From: Spirochaetota bacterium
GTDB lineage: Bacteria > Spirochaetota > Spirochaetia > Treponematales > Rectinemataceae
DNA length: 64,000 nucleotides
Direction: 5' to 3'
NCBI GenBank assembly: GCA_022711355.1
Contig: JAKLFE010000012.1
Coordinates: 26,922-90,921, forward strand
Positions 39,416 to 48,234 of this stretch are shown piece after piece. Each line of letters begins with the position of its first letter. Within the stretch, counting starts at the first letter, position 1. The position numbers and the translations under genes were made by a program. The notes under the pieces were generated by a model. The model did not search any database and was not told where the DNA came from. It saw only the letters and a list, made by a program, of their open reading frames with translations.

Positions 39416-42400
39416 TTAGGCGCGCTTGACCTTGAGATCCCTCGCCGCGAAGCAGAGGTCGGGGCCCGCCCGGTCGATCTTCTCCCTTCCCTCCCAGGAC
39501 TTGGACTCCACCCGGAGCTCGAGCCTGCGCTTCGCCGGGGCGACGAGCTCGATAGCCTTGCCCTCGGCCTTGATACGGAGGAGGTAGCGTCCCTCGGGAT
39601 CCGTGCGGCCGCGGCCAAGCTCCTTGCCCAGCTTCTCGTCGACGAGCAAGACCTCGATCCCCCCGAGCCCCGAGCCCTCCCGATCCAGGACGCGGCCGAC
39701 GACCGCGCCTTCGATGCCCCCCTCGTACAGGGGCAGCCGCTCGGGAGGCTTGGGGAAGGCCTGGCCCTTGGCGATGTTCACGAGGTTCCCCTTGAGCTTG
39801 CCGGCGCAGCGCTGCAGCTCGTCGGTAGGGTTCAGGCGGAAGCCTTCCTGGAGGGCCTGGTCCGGGCCCGAGAAGACGGCCATGCGCTCGTAGGGTATGG
39901 CCTCCAGGACGGGGCGGTCGCGCCGCGCGTCGTAGACGATGCCCGTCCTCTTATCCGCGACGTAGGCCGCGGCTTTCGTATCGAGGATCTCGATCGCGGT
40001 CCGGTAGCCGCCCAGGACCTTGCCGTTCCCGGTCTGAGTCAGGGTCAGCTCGTAGATGCCCGCCTTCGCATCGGCCCGCGGCTGGAAGTAGAGGCTGACG
40101 GGGGCGCCGCGGCCGCCGGCCAGGTCCTTGGGCCTGAGGCCCAGGATCCGCCCGACCGAGCCGCCTTTGAGGAGGAAGAACTTGTACGCGGGGAAGCTTG
40201 GCTTGCCGAAGCCCGGCCTCGGCTCGATCGCCTCGATCTCCCCCTCTCCCTTGCCCTCGATCGCCTCGAAGCCCTTGACCTCGGCCCCCGCGACGATGGC
40301 CGCTCCGAGGCGCAGCACGACATCCCCGACGGGGAAGCGCCGCGCGTCCAAGCCCAGGCCCCACTGGCTCTGGGGCTTGCCGAAGCTCTGGCGGAACTCG
40401 TTGGGGATCTTCTGGAAGTTGGCCGGCTCCTCGTCGACGATGGCCATCTTGAGGTTGACGGCGGGGGGGAGGCCCTGGACGATGTTCGAGTTGCGGACCG
40501 CGATGTTGTTCGTGCCCGCGTTCGCGCCCCAGATATCGCTCGTCGCCGGCTCGGGCAGGGGCGGCGCCTCGTCCACGCCCGTGGACCAGACCTCCCCGTC
40601 GGCGACGAAGCTCAGGAGGGCCGGGGGATTGGCCGGGTCGGGCAGGTTGGCCGGCTTCGGGAGGTTGACGCAGATCGCCCGGCAGCTGTGGGCCTCGTCG
40701 GCCGAGGCGGGGACAGCGCCCTGCATGACGTGCCAGAGGAACTCGGCCAGGACGAAGTTAGGCGGCACTGTCGCCGAGGCATCCGGCGTCGCGATGCCCG
40801 ACATCGCCGGGACCGCCCGGACGAGGCTCGGCGCCGCCGAGCCGGCCGAATCGTAGAGCTGGAAGCGGTCCTGGACGTAGACCAGGGAGGATGGCGTCGC
40901 CGAGTAGGGCCCGGCCAGGATCTTCTGGTACGGGGCGTCCCTGGCCGTCCGCGCGTCGAAGGCGGCGCGCATCTGGCTGCCGAGGAAGAAGACCTGGACC
41001 TTGGCCGGGGCGGGCACGACGCCACGGTTCGAGAGCCTGACCCAGAGGCGGTTGAAGTAGCACTGGCTCCCGTAGTCCGACCAGGCGGAGTCGGTGACGC
41101 TGATCGAGGAGGCCGCCCCCCGGGCCGTGATCGCGAGGGGGCCCGAAGGCGAGTAGGCGAGCTCGTCCGGGCTCTTCGTGCCCGGGACGTAGGGCTCGCC
41201 GAGGGCGAAGCCCGAGGGATAGGAGTTGTTCGCCGCGTCCACCGCCTGCGGGTTCGGGGGCGCGGCGCGCAGGGGATGATCCGCGTCAGGCGTGATGGGC
41301 GCGCTGCCGTAGAAGGCCCCGAGGGCGACGTCGGGGCAGAGCCAGCCGCCCGAGAGGGAGGAGCCGTCGTCGCCCTGGCGATCGCGGACGAAGAGGTCGG
41401 GGAGGAACTGCCGGGCCGCGTAGCGGCAGTCGCTCCGGCGGCCCGAGGGAGGATCGGCCTGGAGGATGCCGGCCAGGGCCCTGGCGGGCAGGAGGGCGAC
41501 CTCGCTCGCGAGGGGCGTGTCGAGGGCCGCGAGGAGGAGGACGCGGCGCTTCAAGTCGCTCTTCTTCAGGTCGAAGTTCCAGCCGAAGCCCGCCGCGGGG
41601 AGGACCTCGCTCGCCGCCGAGATCGTATCGGCGAGGAGGCCGAGGGAGGTCCAGGAGGCCGCGGGTCCGTAGGCCGGGAAGCCCGTCGGGAAGAAGCCGA
41701 TCGTGTCGGACTCGAGGGTCTCGTCCCAGTCGAGGGCGAGGAGCCTGAGCTTGAAGGGCAGCTCGACGCCGAGGAGGGCCGCGTCCAGGCCGATCCTCAG
41801 CCTCGCAGCGCTGACGCCCGAAAGCGCGGGGTTCGCGGAACCCGCTCCCGTCGAGGCCGGATCGCCGATCAGGATGTCGGGGCTCCGGCGGAATGAGGCG
41901 CCGTCACCGCTTCCCTGGGCCTTCCAGAGGCCGCAGAGCTCGTCGCGGCCGACCCAGGCCGAGTAGGCCTCGTCGAGGAAGCCGTAGCGGACATATTCCC
42001 AGGTCGAGGCCATCGAGGCGTAGGCCGGGGACGAGCTCGCGCCGAAGGAGACCTTAGCCGCATCGAAGGCTGCGGGCGCCCGGGGATCGAGCTCGTCGTT
42101 CAAAGGCAGCTCACAGAGGCCCAGGGCGATTCCGGAGTCGAGGAGGGGGCCGGTCGCTCCAGCCGCCTTGCTCAGGGCGCGGCACTCGAGGGCCGTCCCA
42201 TTCGGCTTGAGCTCGAGCCTGACGATCTGATCCTTCGTCCAGTCCAGGTCGGCAATTCCGAGTGCCCAGACGGGAAAGTCGCTGAGGATGTCCGCCGGGC
42301 GGAGGGGGAAGCCGAGGCGATAATGCCAGCTCGCCCCTCCGTCGGAGCTCGCCTCGACGAGGCGCAGGATCGCGCGGAAGGGTCCGTTGCGCAGCTCGAG

Positions 42401-44197
42401 GCCGACGCCGCTGTCCCGGAGCTTCCAAGCCGCCCCAGAACGGTCGTAGACGTCGGCGCTGGCCCCCGCGACGGGGGCGCCGGGCACCGCCTTGAGGCAG
42501 GCCTCGACGAAGGAGCGGGCCGTGCCCGGGAGCGCCGCGGGGCCCGCTGCGCTGTCGTAGGCCGAGCCGTAGGAGCGGCTGTAGAGGCGGGAGGCCGCGG
42601 GCGAGGAGCCGAGGACCAGGGCCGAGCGGCCCGACTGGCTGGCCGTACCGCTCGCGAGGGGCTCGGACCAGCGGATGCCGTCCGCCTGGGCCGAGGCGAG
42701 GGCCGCCGTGGGCTTTCCCTCCTCGCGGGGGAAGTAGCCCCAGCCCTCGATGATGCCCGCGTTGGGCGAATAGGGACTGGCCGCGTCGGAGACGAGGAAG
42801 CTCCGCGCGGCCGGGCCCAGGGGGACGCCCGCGTTGCTGACGTAGCGATCCACTACCAGGGTGTAGAGCCCCGGGACCAGGCCGGAGACCACCAGGCCCG
42901 AGACCGCGTGGTCGGAGAAGGCGAGCTCGACTGTGGCGAAGCCTGAGGGGCCGACGAGCCTGCCCGTCGGCTGCGAGCGGGCGGGATAGGCGGTCTTCAC
43001 CGCGACGCTCAGCGCGAGGGAGGACCAGGCGGGGGCGGGAGGATCGGCGGCCGGGCCGAGGGGGTAGCTCGTCGTCCCGTCGGAGATCGAAGCCTCGAGG
43101 CTCGGGATGTCGGAGCCCGTATCGAAGACGTAGCTCTCGCTCCCGGCGAAGGAGAGCTGGGAGGCTTCGAGGAGCGAGGCGTCGACGGAGATCGCCACCG
43201 TCCCTGCGGTGATGCCGCTCGAGTCGAGGGAGAGGGCCTGGGTCTCGCTGGTCCCCCTGCCCCAGACGCCGGCCGCGCTCCGGGCCGCCCAGAGGGGCGT
43301 GGAGGCGACGAGGCCGCCCGAGACGGCGGGGCTGAAGAGGTACTTCGAGGCCGCGCCCAGGCCGATCGTCTTCTCGGAGAACTCCGCCGCGATGAGGGAG
43401 GCTACCGACTTATTGAAGTGCGGCGGGCCGCCCCCGGCGCTTAGGTTGTCCGCGGCCCGGGGCCGGAAGGAGACGGTGGCCGTGGAGGCGTGCTCGCCGA
43501 GGCGGGCGGAGAGGAAGGAGCGCAGCTCCGAGAAGCTCGCGGGCGGGCCGCCCGTCCAGCCGAGGGCTGCAAGGTCCGTGAGGGGGGAGTGCCCCTCCTC
43601 CCCGTCGTAGGCCGAGGCCCGGTGGAGCTTGTCCGCCACGTAGCGCTCGGCCGTCGTGCCCTTGCGGCAGAAGAGGTAGGAGAAGGGCCCGACGGGGATG
43701 GCGGGGCTGCAGCCCGCCCAGCCCCCGGCGAGGTACTGGGCGAGGGAGCCCGAGTAGGCGCCCATGTAGAAGATCGCCTCGGGGAGGAAGTAGGTGCCGC
43801 CCGGGGTCGAGTAGCCCGAGTAGCCCCGGCTCGTCGTCAGGTAGTTGCCGTACTGGATCGCGTTCCAGGTGAGGGTCGGATGGTAGAGGACGGCGGCGAC
43901 CAGGATGCCGGGGAGCTCGCCGTAGGCCGGATCGAGGTCGCGGTAGATGGCCTTGAGGCTGGGGAAGGGCGCGGCGGGCGTGGCCGAGAGGTCCATCTTC
44001 CCGAGCCAGTCGCCCTGGTTATCGGTCGGGCTCGTATCGCTGGCGTCGACGAAGGAGAGGAGTACGATGTCGCGGAGGGCTAGGATGCCGGCGAGGTCCG
44101 TCGGCGTCGTCCAGCTGTAGGCCCCCTTGGACAGGAAGGACAGGGCGTAGGTCCCTTCGGTCGTCGGGTCGATCTGGCCGTAGATGCTCCTCGCCAT
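39416..44197 (-). CDS. Giant (1593-residue) protein of unknown function with a C-terminal carboxypeptidase-regulatory-like domain
   Basis: I do not recognise this protein. It starts MARSIYGQIDPTTEGTYALS after an AAAGGGGG site, with no signal peptide or lipobox. Residues 1-280 are Tyr/Gly/Ser-rich (GYSGYSTPGGTYFLPEAIFY and others). The middle 300-1150 is beta-rich with Ser/Ala/Pro repeats of Ig-like character. Residues about 1220-1320 have TSDIWGANAGTNNIAVRN, seen in secreted hydrolase contexts. The last 90 residues hold a carboxypeptidase-regulatory-like beta domain (VVGRVLDREGSGLGGIEVLL, then GRTDPEGRYLLRI). A few cysteines occur. It is last in a three-gene operon with a lipoprotein and a barrel protein, so a cell-surface role is likely but the export route is unclear. 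Confidence 0.75.
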   Translation of the reverse strand: MARSIYGQIDPTTEGTYALSFLSKGAYSWTTPTDLAGILALRDIVLLSFVDASDTSPTDNQGDWLGKMDLSATPAAPFPSLKAIYRDLDPAYGELPGILVAAVLYHPTLTWNAIQYGNYLTTSRGYSGYSTPGGTYFLPEAIFYMGAYSGSLAQYLAGGWAGCSPAIPVGPFSYLFCRKGTTAERYVADKLHRASAYDGEEGHSPLTDLAALGWTGGPPASFSELRSFLSARLGEHASTATVSFRPRAADNLSAGGGPPHFNKSVASLIAAEFSEKTIGLGAASKYLFSPAVSGGLVASTPLWAARSAAGVWGRGTSETQALSLDSSGITAGTVAISVDASLLEASQLSFAGSESYVFDTGSDIPSLEASISDGTTSYPLGPAADPPAPAWSSLALSVAVKTAYPARSQPTGRLVGPSGFATVELAFSDHAVSGLVVSGLVPGLYTLVVDRYVSNAGVPLGPAARSFLVSDAASPYSPNAGIIEGWGYFPREEGKPTAALASAQADGIRWSEPLASGTASQSGRSALVLGSSPAASRLYSRSYGSAYDSAAGPAALPGTARSFVEACLKAVPGAPVAGASADVYDRSGAAWKLRDSGVGLELRNGPFRAILRLVEASSDGGASWHYRLGFPLRPADILSDFPVWALGIADLDWTKDQIVRLELKPNGTALECRALSKAAGATGPLLDSGIALGLCELPLNDELDPRAPAAFDAAKVSFGASSSPAYASMASTWEYVRYGFLDEAYSAWVGRDELCGLWKAQGSGDGASFRRSPDILIGDPASTGAGSANPALSGVSAARLRIGLDAALLGVELPFKLRLLALDWDETLESDTIGFFPTGFPAYGPAASWTSLGLLADTISAASEVLPAAGFGWNFDLKKSDLKRRVLLLAALDTPLASEVALLPARALAGILQADPPSGRRSDCRYAARQFLPDLFVRDRQGDDGSSLSGGWLCPDVALGAFYGSAPITPDADHPLRAAPPNPQAVDAANNSYPSGFALGEPYVPGTKSPDELAYSPSGPLAITARGAASSISVTDSAWSDYGSQCYFNRLWVRLSNRGVVPAPAKVQVFFLGSQMRAAFDARTARDAPYQKILAGPYSATPSSLVYVQDRFQLYDSAGSAAPSLVRAVPAMSGIATPDASATVPPNFVLAEFLWHVMQGAVPASADEAHSCRAICVNLPKPANLPDPANPPALLSFVADGEVWSTGVDEAPPLPEPATSDIWGANAGTNNIAVRNSNIVQGLPPAVNLKMAIVDEEPANFQKIPNEFRQSFGKPQSQWGLGLDARRFPVGDVVLRLGAAIVAGAEVKGFEAIEGKGEGEIEAIEPRPGFGKPSFPAYKFFLLKGGSVGRILGLRPKDLAGGRGAPVSLYFQPRADAKAGIYELTLTQTGNGKVLGGYRTAIEILDTKAAAYVADKRTGIVYDARRDRPVLEAIPYERMAVFSGPDQALQEGFRLNPTDELQRCAGKLKGNLVNIAKGQAFPKPPERLPLYEGGIEGAVVGRVLDREGSGLGGIEVLLVDEKLGKELGRGRTDPEGRYLLRIKAEGKAIELVAPAKRRLELRVESKSWEGREKIDRAGPDLCFAARDLKVKRA

Positions 44198-44245
44198 GGT
44201 AGCCCCCTTTGTGAGAATGGATGGACGATCTCGCGATACTCTTTT

Positions 44246-45994
44246 TCAATCGACTTCGTAGCAGCCCATGCTCCAGCCCGCGCCCGAGGCGGGCGTGCGG
44301 GCGCGGCCGTCCTTGTCGTCGGAGAAGGGCCAGCCTAGGTCGTTGCCGTTGAGGCCGCCCGTCCTCACGGCCGAGGCGCCGGGCTGGTACTCGGCGTCGA
44401 GCTGGGGGTCGTCGGTGAGGTTGCCTGTGCCACCGAGTCCAAGAACGCTAGGTGTATTGGAGGCGCCGAAACAGTACGCCACGTCGCAGGAAAGCGAACA
44501 GTTCTCCGGGTCTACATAGCCATCGTTCGTGTCGTGGAAAGCGAAGCACGTGTAGGTACCATCGACGTGCGGAATATGGATGATGTCGTTCTGCAGGACC
44601 GGCTCAGCGTTGCTATCGCAGTAGAGGCCGAAGACGGGGGAGCTCGAGGCGACGGTCGCGACTATCGTGTTGTTGCGGAGGGCGACATCGTCCGAGACTC
44701 CCCAGAGATAGACCCCGGCCAGTTGGCTTGCGCCTAGGGGCGCGGCGGAGAGGATGAGATTGTTGTGGATCGTCACCGCCCCTGTAGGATCGCTGCCGAA
44801 AACGAGGAGGCCGTAGCCGTAGGCGGCCGAGCCGCCGCGGATCTCGTTCGACGCGATGCTCGCGCTCCCGTTCTGACCCTCGACGTAGATGGCAGCCGAC
44901 CAGCCGGAAGTGCCATTAGCTACGCCGCCGTGGATGAGGCTGCCTTCGACGAGGGCATCGTCGTAGAATGAGCCGACGAGGTAGATTCCGTAGCAGCCCA
45001 GGGCATCGCCGCCGCCGCAGCTAACGCTGTCGTTGATCGAGCAGCCCAGGATCGCAGGTCCGCTCTTCCCCGAGACGCCGCCCACCCCGATGGCGTAGAG
45101 GTTCGGAGCTACCGAGGAGGCATCCTCGGCCCCCGCGAGGATCCGGCAGTCCCGTATGGTGGGTTTGGCCCCGGCTTGGCAGGAGATCGCGTAGGAGCTC
45201 GCGTTGCCCGTGACCGTGGCCCCGACGATGCTCAGGCCCTCGATGACCGTGGCCCTCGTGATCCCGCTCCCGCAGAGCAGGGCGATCGATTTGGCGTTGG
45301 CGGTGGCCGAAGCCTGGATCGTGCAAATGTTGGCCGCGGCGTCGCGGCTCTTCCAGTCGTCCGAGCATCCGCCGAGGATCGAGACCCCCTCGACGCAGGT
45401 TATGCGATCGCTCTCCGAGGTCCCGTCGACCGCGTAGTAGTCGCTACCGCCGACGTGGGGCGCGACCCTGACCTGGACGGCCCCGCTGGGGTACTTGGCC
45501 CGCGCGTTGGCGATGGCCCCCTGGATCGTGGCGTTCGGGTAGCGCTGGCTGCCCTCGAGCTCGGTGTCGGAATCGCTCGCGTTCGAGGCGCCCCCGCGGA
45601 CGCAGACGCCGCGGAAGACCTCGAAGCTGTACTCGAAGCTCGAGGTGTAGCCCCCCTCGCTCACCTTCACTACGAGCTCGCGGCCCGTCCCCGCGCTCCA
45701 TTCGGAGTCCGCGGGGCGGAGGATCAACGTATCGTTCTTCCGCGCGCCGGAGGAGAGCTCGGGGTCGATGGGGCCGAGGCTTCCCGAGACCTCGAGCTTC
45801 GACTCGCCCATATCCTTGGTGAAGACAAGAACAATCTCCTCGTGGGCGGCGATCATGGTGCCTGAGGCTGGATCCAGGCTCGAGGGCCGGGACTCCTTCA
45901 CGGCCTCCTTGGCCATGGCGTCGAGGAGGACGTCGGAGCAGGAGGAGAGGGAGAGGAGGGCCGCGGCCGCGGCCGCGGCGAGGGTTGTACGCAT
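44246..45994 (-). CDS. Lipoprotein with Ig-like and right-handed parallel beta-helix domains
   Basis: A 582-residue protein. The lipobox is LLSLSSC with the lipidated cysteine at residue 19. Residues 38-135 are a bacterial Ig-like (Big_5/SwmB-type) domain (SLDPASGTMIAAHEEIVLVF). From about 150 to 560 there are repeated turns such as TIRDCRILAG, ALVEGSLIHGG, ASNEIRGGSA, TIHNNLIL and ALRNNTIVA, the pattern of parallel beta-helix repeats. The end GWSMGCYEVD is the closing motif common in such surface proteins. ATG 45994 has a GGAGG site. It follows the transglutaminase-like gene by two bases. Confidence 0.88.
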   Translation of the reverse strand: MRTTLAAAAAAALLSLSSCSDVLLDAMAKEAVKESRPSSLDPASGTMIAAHEEIVLVFTKDMGESKLEVSGSLGPIDPELSSGARKNDTLILRPADSEWSAGTGRELVVKVSEGGYTSSFEYSFEVFRGVCVRGGASNASDSDTELEGSQRYPNATIQGAIANARAKYPSGAVQVRVAPHVGGSDYYAVDGTSESDRITCVEGVSILGGCSDDWKSRDAAANICTIQASATANAKSIALLCGSGITRATVIEGLSIVGATVTGNASSYAISCQAGAKPTIRDCRILAGAEDASSVAPNLYAIGVGGVSGKSGPAILGCSINDSVSCGGGDALGCYGIYLVGSFYDDALVEGSLIHGGVANGTSGWSAAIYVEGQNGSASIASNEIRGGSAAYGYGLLVFGSDPTGAVTIHNNLILSAAPLGASQLAGVYLWGVSDDVALRNNTIVATVASSSPVFGLYCDSNAEPVLQNDIIHIPHVDGTYTCFAFHDTNDGYVDPENCSLSCDVAYCFGASNTPSVLGLGGTGNLTDDPQLDAEYQPGASAVRTGGLNGNDLGWPFSDDKDGRARTPASGAGWSMGCYEVD

Positions 45995-45996
45995 CT

Positions 45997-48093
45997 TCAC
46001 TCCTCCCACTGCAGGGAAGCTGCGCCTGCGGAGGCGGAGGCCCGGATCCCGGCCGCGGGCCCCGCCCGCGCGCCCACGGCCTGGCCCCCCGGCCGGGCGT
46101 AGGCATGGCGCTCGGCGGCGCCGCGGTCGACCCGCGCGAGCTCCTCGAGCCAGCGGGAGGCGGCGTCGCGGTCGTCGAGCTCGTAGGCCGAGCGCACGAG
46201 GCCCTCGAGGGCCTTGGGGCTGCCCTGGACGAGGCGATAGGCGCTCTTGTAGGCGGCGAGGGCTCCCTTGTAATCGGCCTTGAGGGAGAGGACGCCGCCG
46301 AGGTTGAGCCAGGCCGGCTCGGTCTCCGCGGCCTTGAGCGAGGCGCGGAAAGAGGCCTCGGCCTTGTCGTAGACGCAGTAGCGCGCGTAGAGGACGCCGA
46401 GCTTGTTCAGCGGCCGCGGGTCCTTCCTGGAGGCCGCGGCCTCGGCCTGGAGCCTCTCGGCCCTCGGCCCGGTCTCGCGCTCGACGAAGGCGGCCATGGC
46501 GCCCTGGTAGCGGGCGAGGAGCTCGGAGGATCTCGGCGGCTCGAACAGGGACTCCCCCGCCGCCAGGGCGACGGGCTCGTAGAGCTTCCAGGCCTCGTGG
46601 GTCGGCCAGAAGCCGGCTGCCGAGGCGGCCTGGGCCTCGCGCCACTCGCGGGCGCCGAGCTGCCAGGCGCGGAGGAAGCCCTCCTCGAGGGCCGTGATCT
46701 CCAGGGGTACCCAGGCCTTGTCCCCGCGCATGATGAGGTCCTCGGGCCGGGAGAAGAAGCCGCGGGCCTGGGCCGGGGGCATCTCGAGGGCGAAGGCTAG
46801 GTAGATGTGGCCGGGCGCGGTGAGGTAGGCGGTCTCGACCCCCGAGGCCTCGAGGAGGGCGCTCATGAGGATGGACAGGTCGTCGCAGTCCCCGGCGCGG
46901 AACTCGAGGGTCTGGAGGGGGAACTGGAGGTAGTCGACGGCGGACCCGTCCTTGGCGAGCTCGGCGTGGGGGGTGTTCGGGTCGACGACGTAGCGCAGGC
47001 CGTAGAGCCCGAGCCCTTCGAAGAGGCCGGCGGCCTGCCGGAGGCTTACGTCGAGGGACTGCCAGCCCGAGGCCCGCGCGAGGCCGGCTATCTGCTTGGC
47101 GAAGCGCATGACCGAGGGATCGTTCATCGTGGCGAAGCTGGCGATCTTGCGGTCGTCGTCCCAGCTCATCGCGTTGCGGTGGTTGAGGGAGAGGGCGGCG
47201 GCGGCTCCGGCCTCGGCCGGCCGCTCGGCGTAGCGGTAGCTCACCCTGATCTCGGCCTGGGCCTTGGTGGGCTCGAGGATCGAGAGGATGGAGCGCGAGA
47301 AGAGGGCGTAGAGGGGGAGCTCGCGCTCCTCGCCCTTGCGCAGCTCGGCTATCGCGGCGCATTCCTTGGGGGCGTCCATGTACTGCTTGACGAAGAAGGA
47401 TACCCTGACGTCGCGGATCGGCCCCTCCTCGCCGTTGCGGATCCGCACCGAGCCCAGGGAGTTGGCGTCGTAGTATTTATAGAAGACGGGGAAGATCGGC
47501 AGGAGGATGATGTCCCGGATCTCCACCTTTGAGCGGCGGTTGGCCTGGCTGAAGTTGAAGCCCGCGGCGAGCTTGAGCCCGAGGCCCTGGTAGAGGGGCT
47601 CCGAAGCGGCGAAGTACTGCCGGTACTCGGCCCCGAGCCCGAGGCGGAAGCTCGGCGTGAGGTAGAGCCCGAGCTCGGCCCCGGCCCGGGCGTAGGGGCT
47701 CCCGCCGCCCTCCCCGGCGAAGGTCCCGAAGGCGTAGCCTCCCCGGGCCCAGGCCGTCGCGGCGAGGCTCGGCAGGATGCGGAGCCTCGCCCCGGGGCCG
47801 GCCCCGAGGCCGATGAGCTGGATCGACTCGCCCGACTGACCGGGCAGGAGGGCGTAGTCGATGGAGCCGCCGAGGACGAGGAAGGGGGAGCCGGGGGGCA
47901 CGTAGTCGGCGTTAAGGGAGGCCAGGGCGCCCATCTCGAAGCGCTCCTCGCTCGCCGAGCCCGCGAGGGGCAGGGCCAGGGCGGGGTCGAGGGTCAGGGA
48001 AAAACCCGAGCCGTCCTGGGCCGTGAGCGAGGGCGAGCCCCCGACCGCGAGGAGGACAGCCGCTGCAACCGCGAGAGCCGGGGCTCTGGGCAT
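45997..48093 (-). CDS. Outer-membrane-barrel-like protein with transglutaminase-like and TPR domains
   Basis: A 698-residue protein with a signal peptide (ALAVAAAVLLAVGGSPSLTA). Residues 30-185 are an opacity-like beta-barrel half (ARGGYAFGTFAGEG, SFRLGLGAEYRQYF). Residues about 190-290 are a beta domain. Residues 330-480 form a transglutaminase-like core with C403 in AGDCDDLS, H429 in PGHIYLAF and an acidic third residue near 461 (VPLEI). The C-terminal 150 residues are TPR-like (LNKLGVLYARYCVYDKAEAS). Catalytic residues are present, so a cross-linking or cysteine-protease-type reaction is possible. It starts the envelope operon. Confidence 0.8.
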   Translation of the reverse strand: MPRAPALAVAAAVLLAVGGSPSLTAQDGSGFSLTLDPALALPLAGSASEERFEMGALASLNADYVPPGSPFLVLGGSIDYALLPGQSGESIQLIGLGAGPGARLRILPSLAATAWARGGYAFGTFAGEGGGSPYARAGAELGLYLTPSFRLGLGAEYRQYFAASEPLYQGLGLKLAAGFNFSQANRRSKVEIRDIILLPIFPVFYKYYDANSLGSVRIRNGEEGPIRDVRVSFFVKQYMDAPKECAAIAELRKGEERELPLYALFSRSILSILEPTKAQAEIRVSYRYAERPAEAGAAAALSLNHRNAMSWDDDRKIASFATMNDPSVMRFAKQIAGLARASGWQSLDVSLRQAAGLFEGLGLYGLRYVVDPNTPHAELAKDGSAVDYLQFPLQTLEFRAGDCDDLSILMSALLEASGVETAYLTAPGHIYLAFALEMPPAQARGFFSRPEDLIMRGDKAWVPLEITALEEGFLRAWQLGAREWREAQAASAAGFWPTHEAWKLYEPVALAAGESLFEPPRSSELLARYQGAMAAFVERETGPRAERLQAEAAASRKDPRPLNKLGVLYARYCVYDKAEASFRASLKAAETEPAWLNLGGVLSLKADYKGALAAYKSAYRLVQGSPKALEGLVRSAYELDDRDAASRWLEELARVDRGAAERHAYARPGGQAVGARAGPAAGIRASASAGAASLQWEE

Positions 48094-48150
48094 GGGCGCT
48101 CCCGCCGGCCGCGCCGCGGGGCGGCCGGCATTCGGTTTCCTTGTTATCGT

Positions 48151-48179
48151 AGTATAGCTCGCTGGACGCGCCTCCGCAA
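48151..48179 (-). promoter_or_regulatory. Promoter of the envelope operon
   Basis: Minus-strand TTGCGG (48174-48179), exactly 17 bases, TATACT (48151-48156). The 50-base leader holds a 9-bp hairpin GCCGGCCGC/GCGGCCGGC (48104-48129) close to the ATG at 48093. Confidence 0.65.
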
Positions 48180-48189
48180 GCTTCGGCCA

Positions 48190-48225
48190 GAGGCCCTCCC
48201 TCGGGGGGGGACCGGGGAGGGCCTC
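48190..48225 (-). terminator. Hairpin after the amidohydrolase gene
   Basis: GAGGCCCTCCC (48190-48200) pairs with GGGAGGGCCTC (48215-48225), 11 bp, 10 bases after the amidohydrolase stop. There is no T tract. Confidence 0.6.
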
Positions 48226-48234
48226 GGCTACCGC

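Noticed and set aside
39416..44197. Idea that the giant protein is a phage tail or contractile-injection component
   Set aside because: No baseplate, sheath, tube, VgrG or ATPase genes are nearby, and its operon partners are a lipoprotein and an exported barrel protein.
44246..47362. The lipoprotein frame extended upstream to 1038 residues
   Set aside because: The extension is Arg/Pro-rich and antisense-like in composition and overlaps the transglutaminase-like gene in another frame. The ATG at 45994 has a GGAGG site and a clear lipobox.
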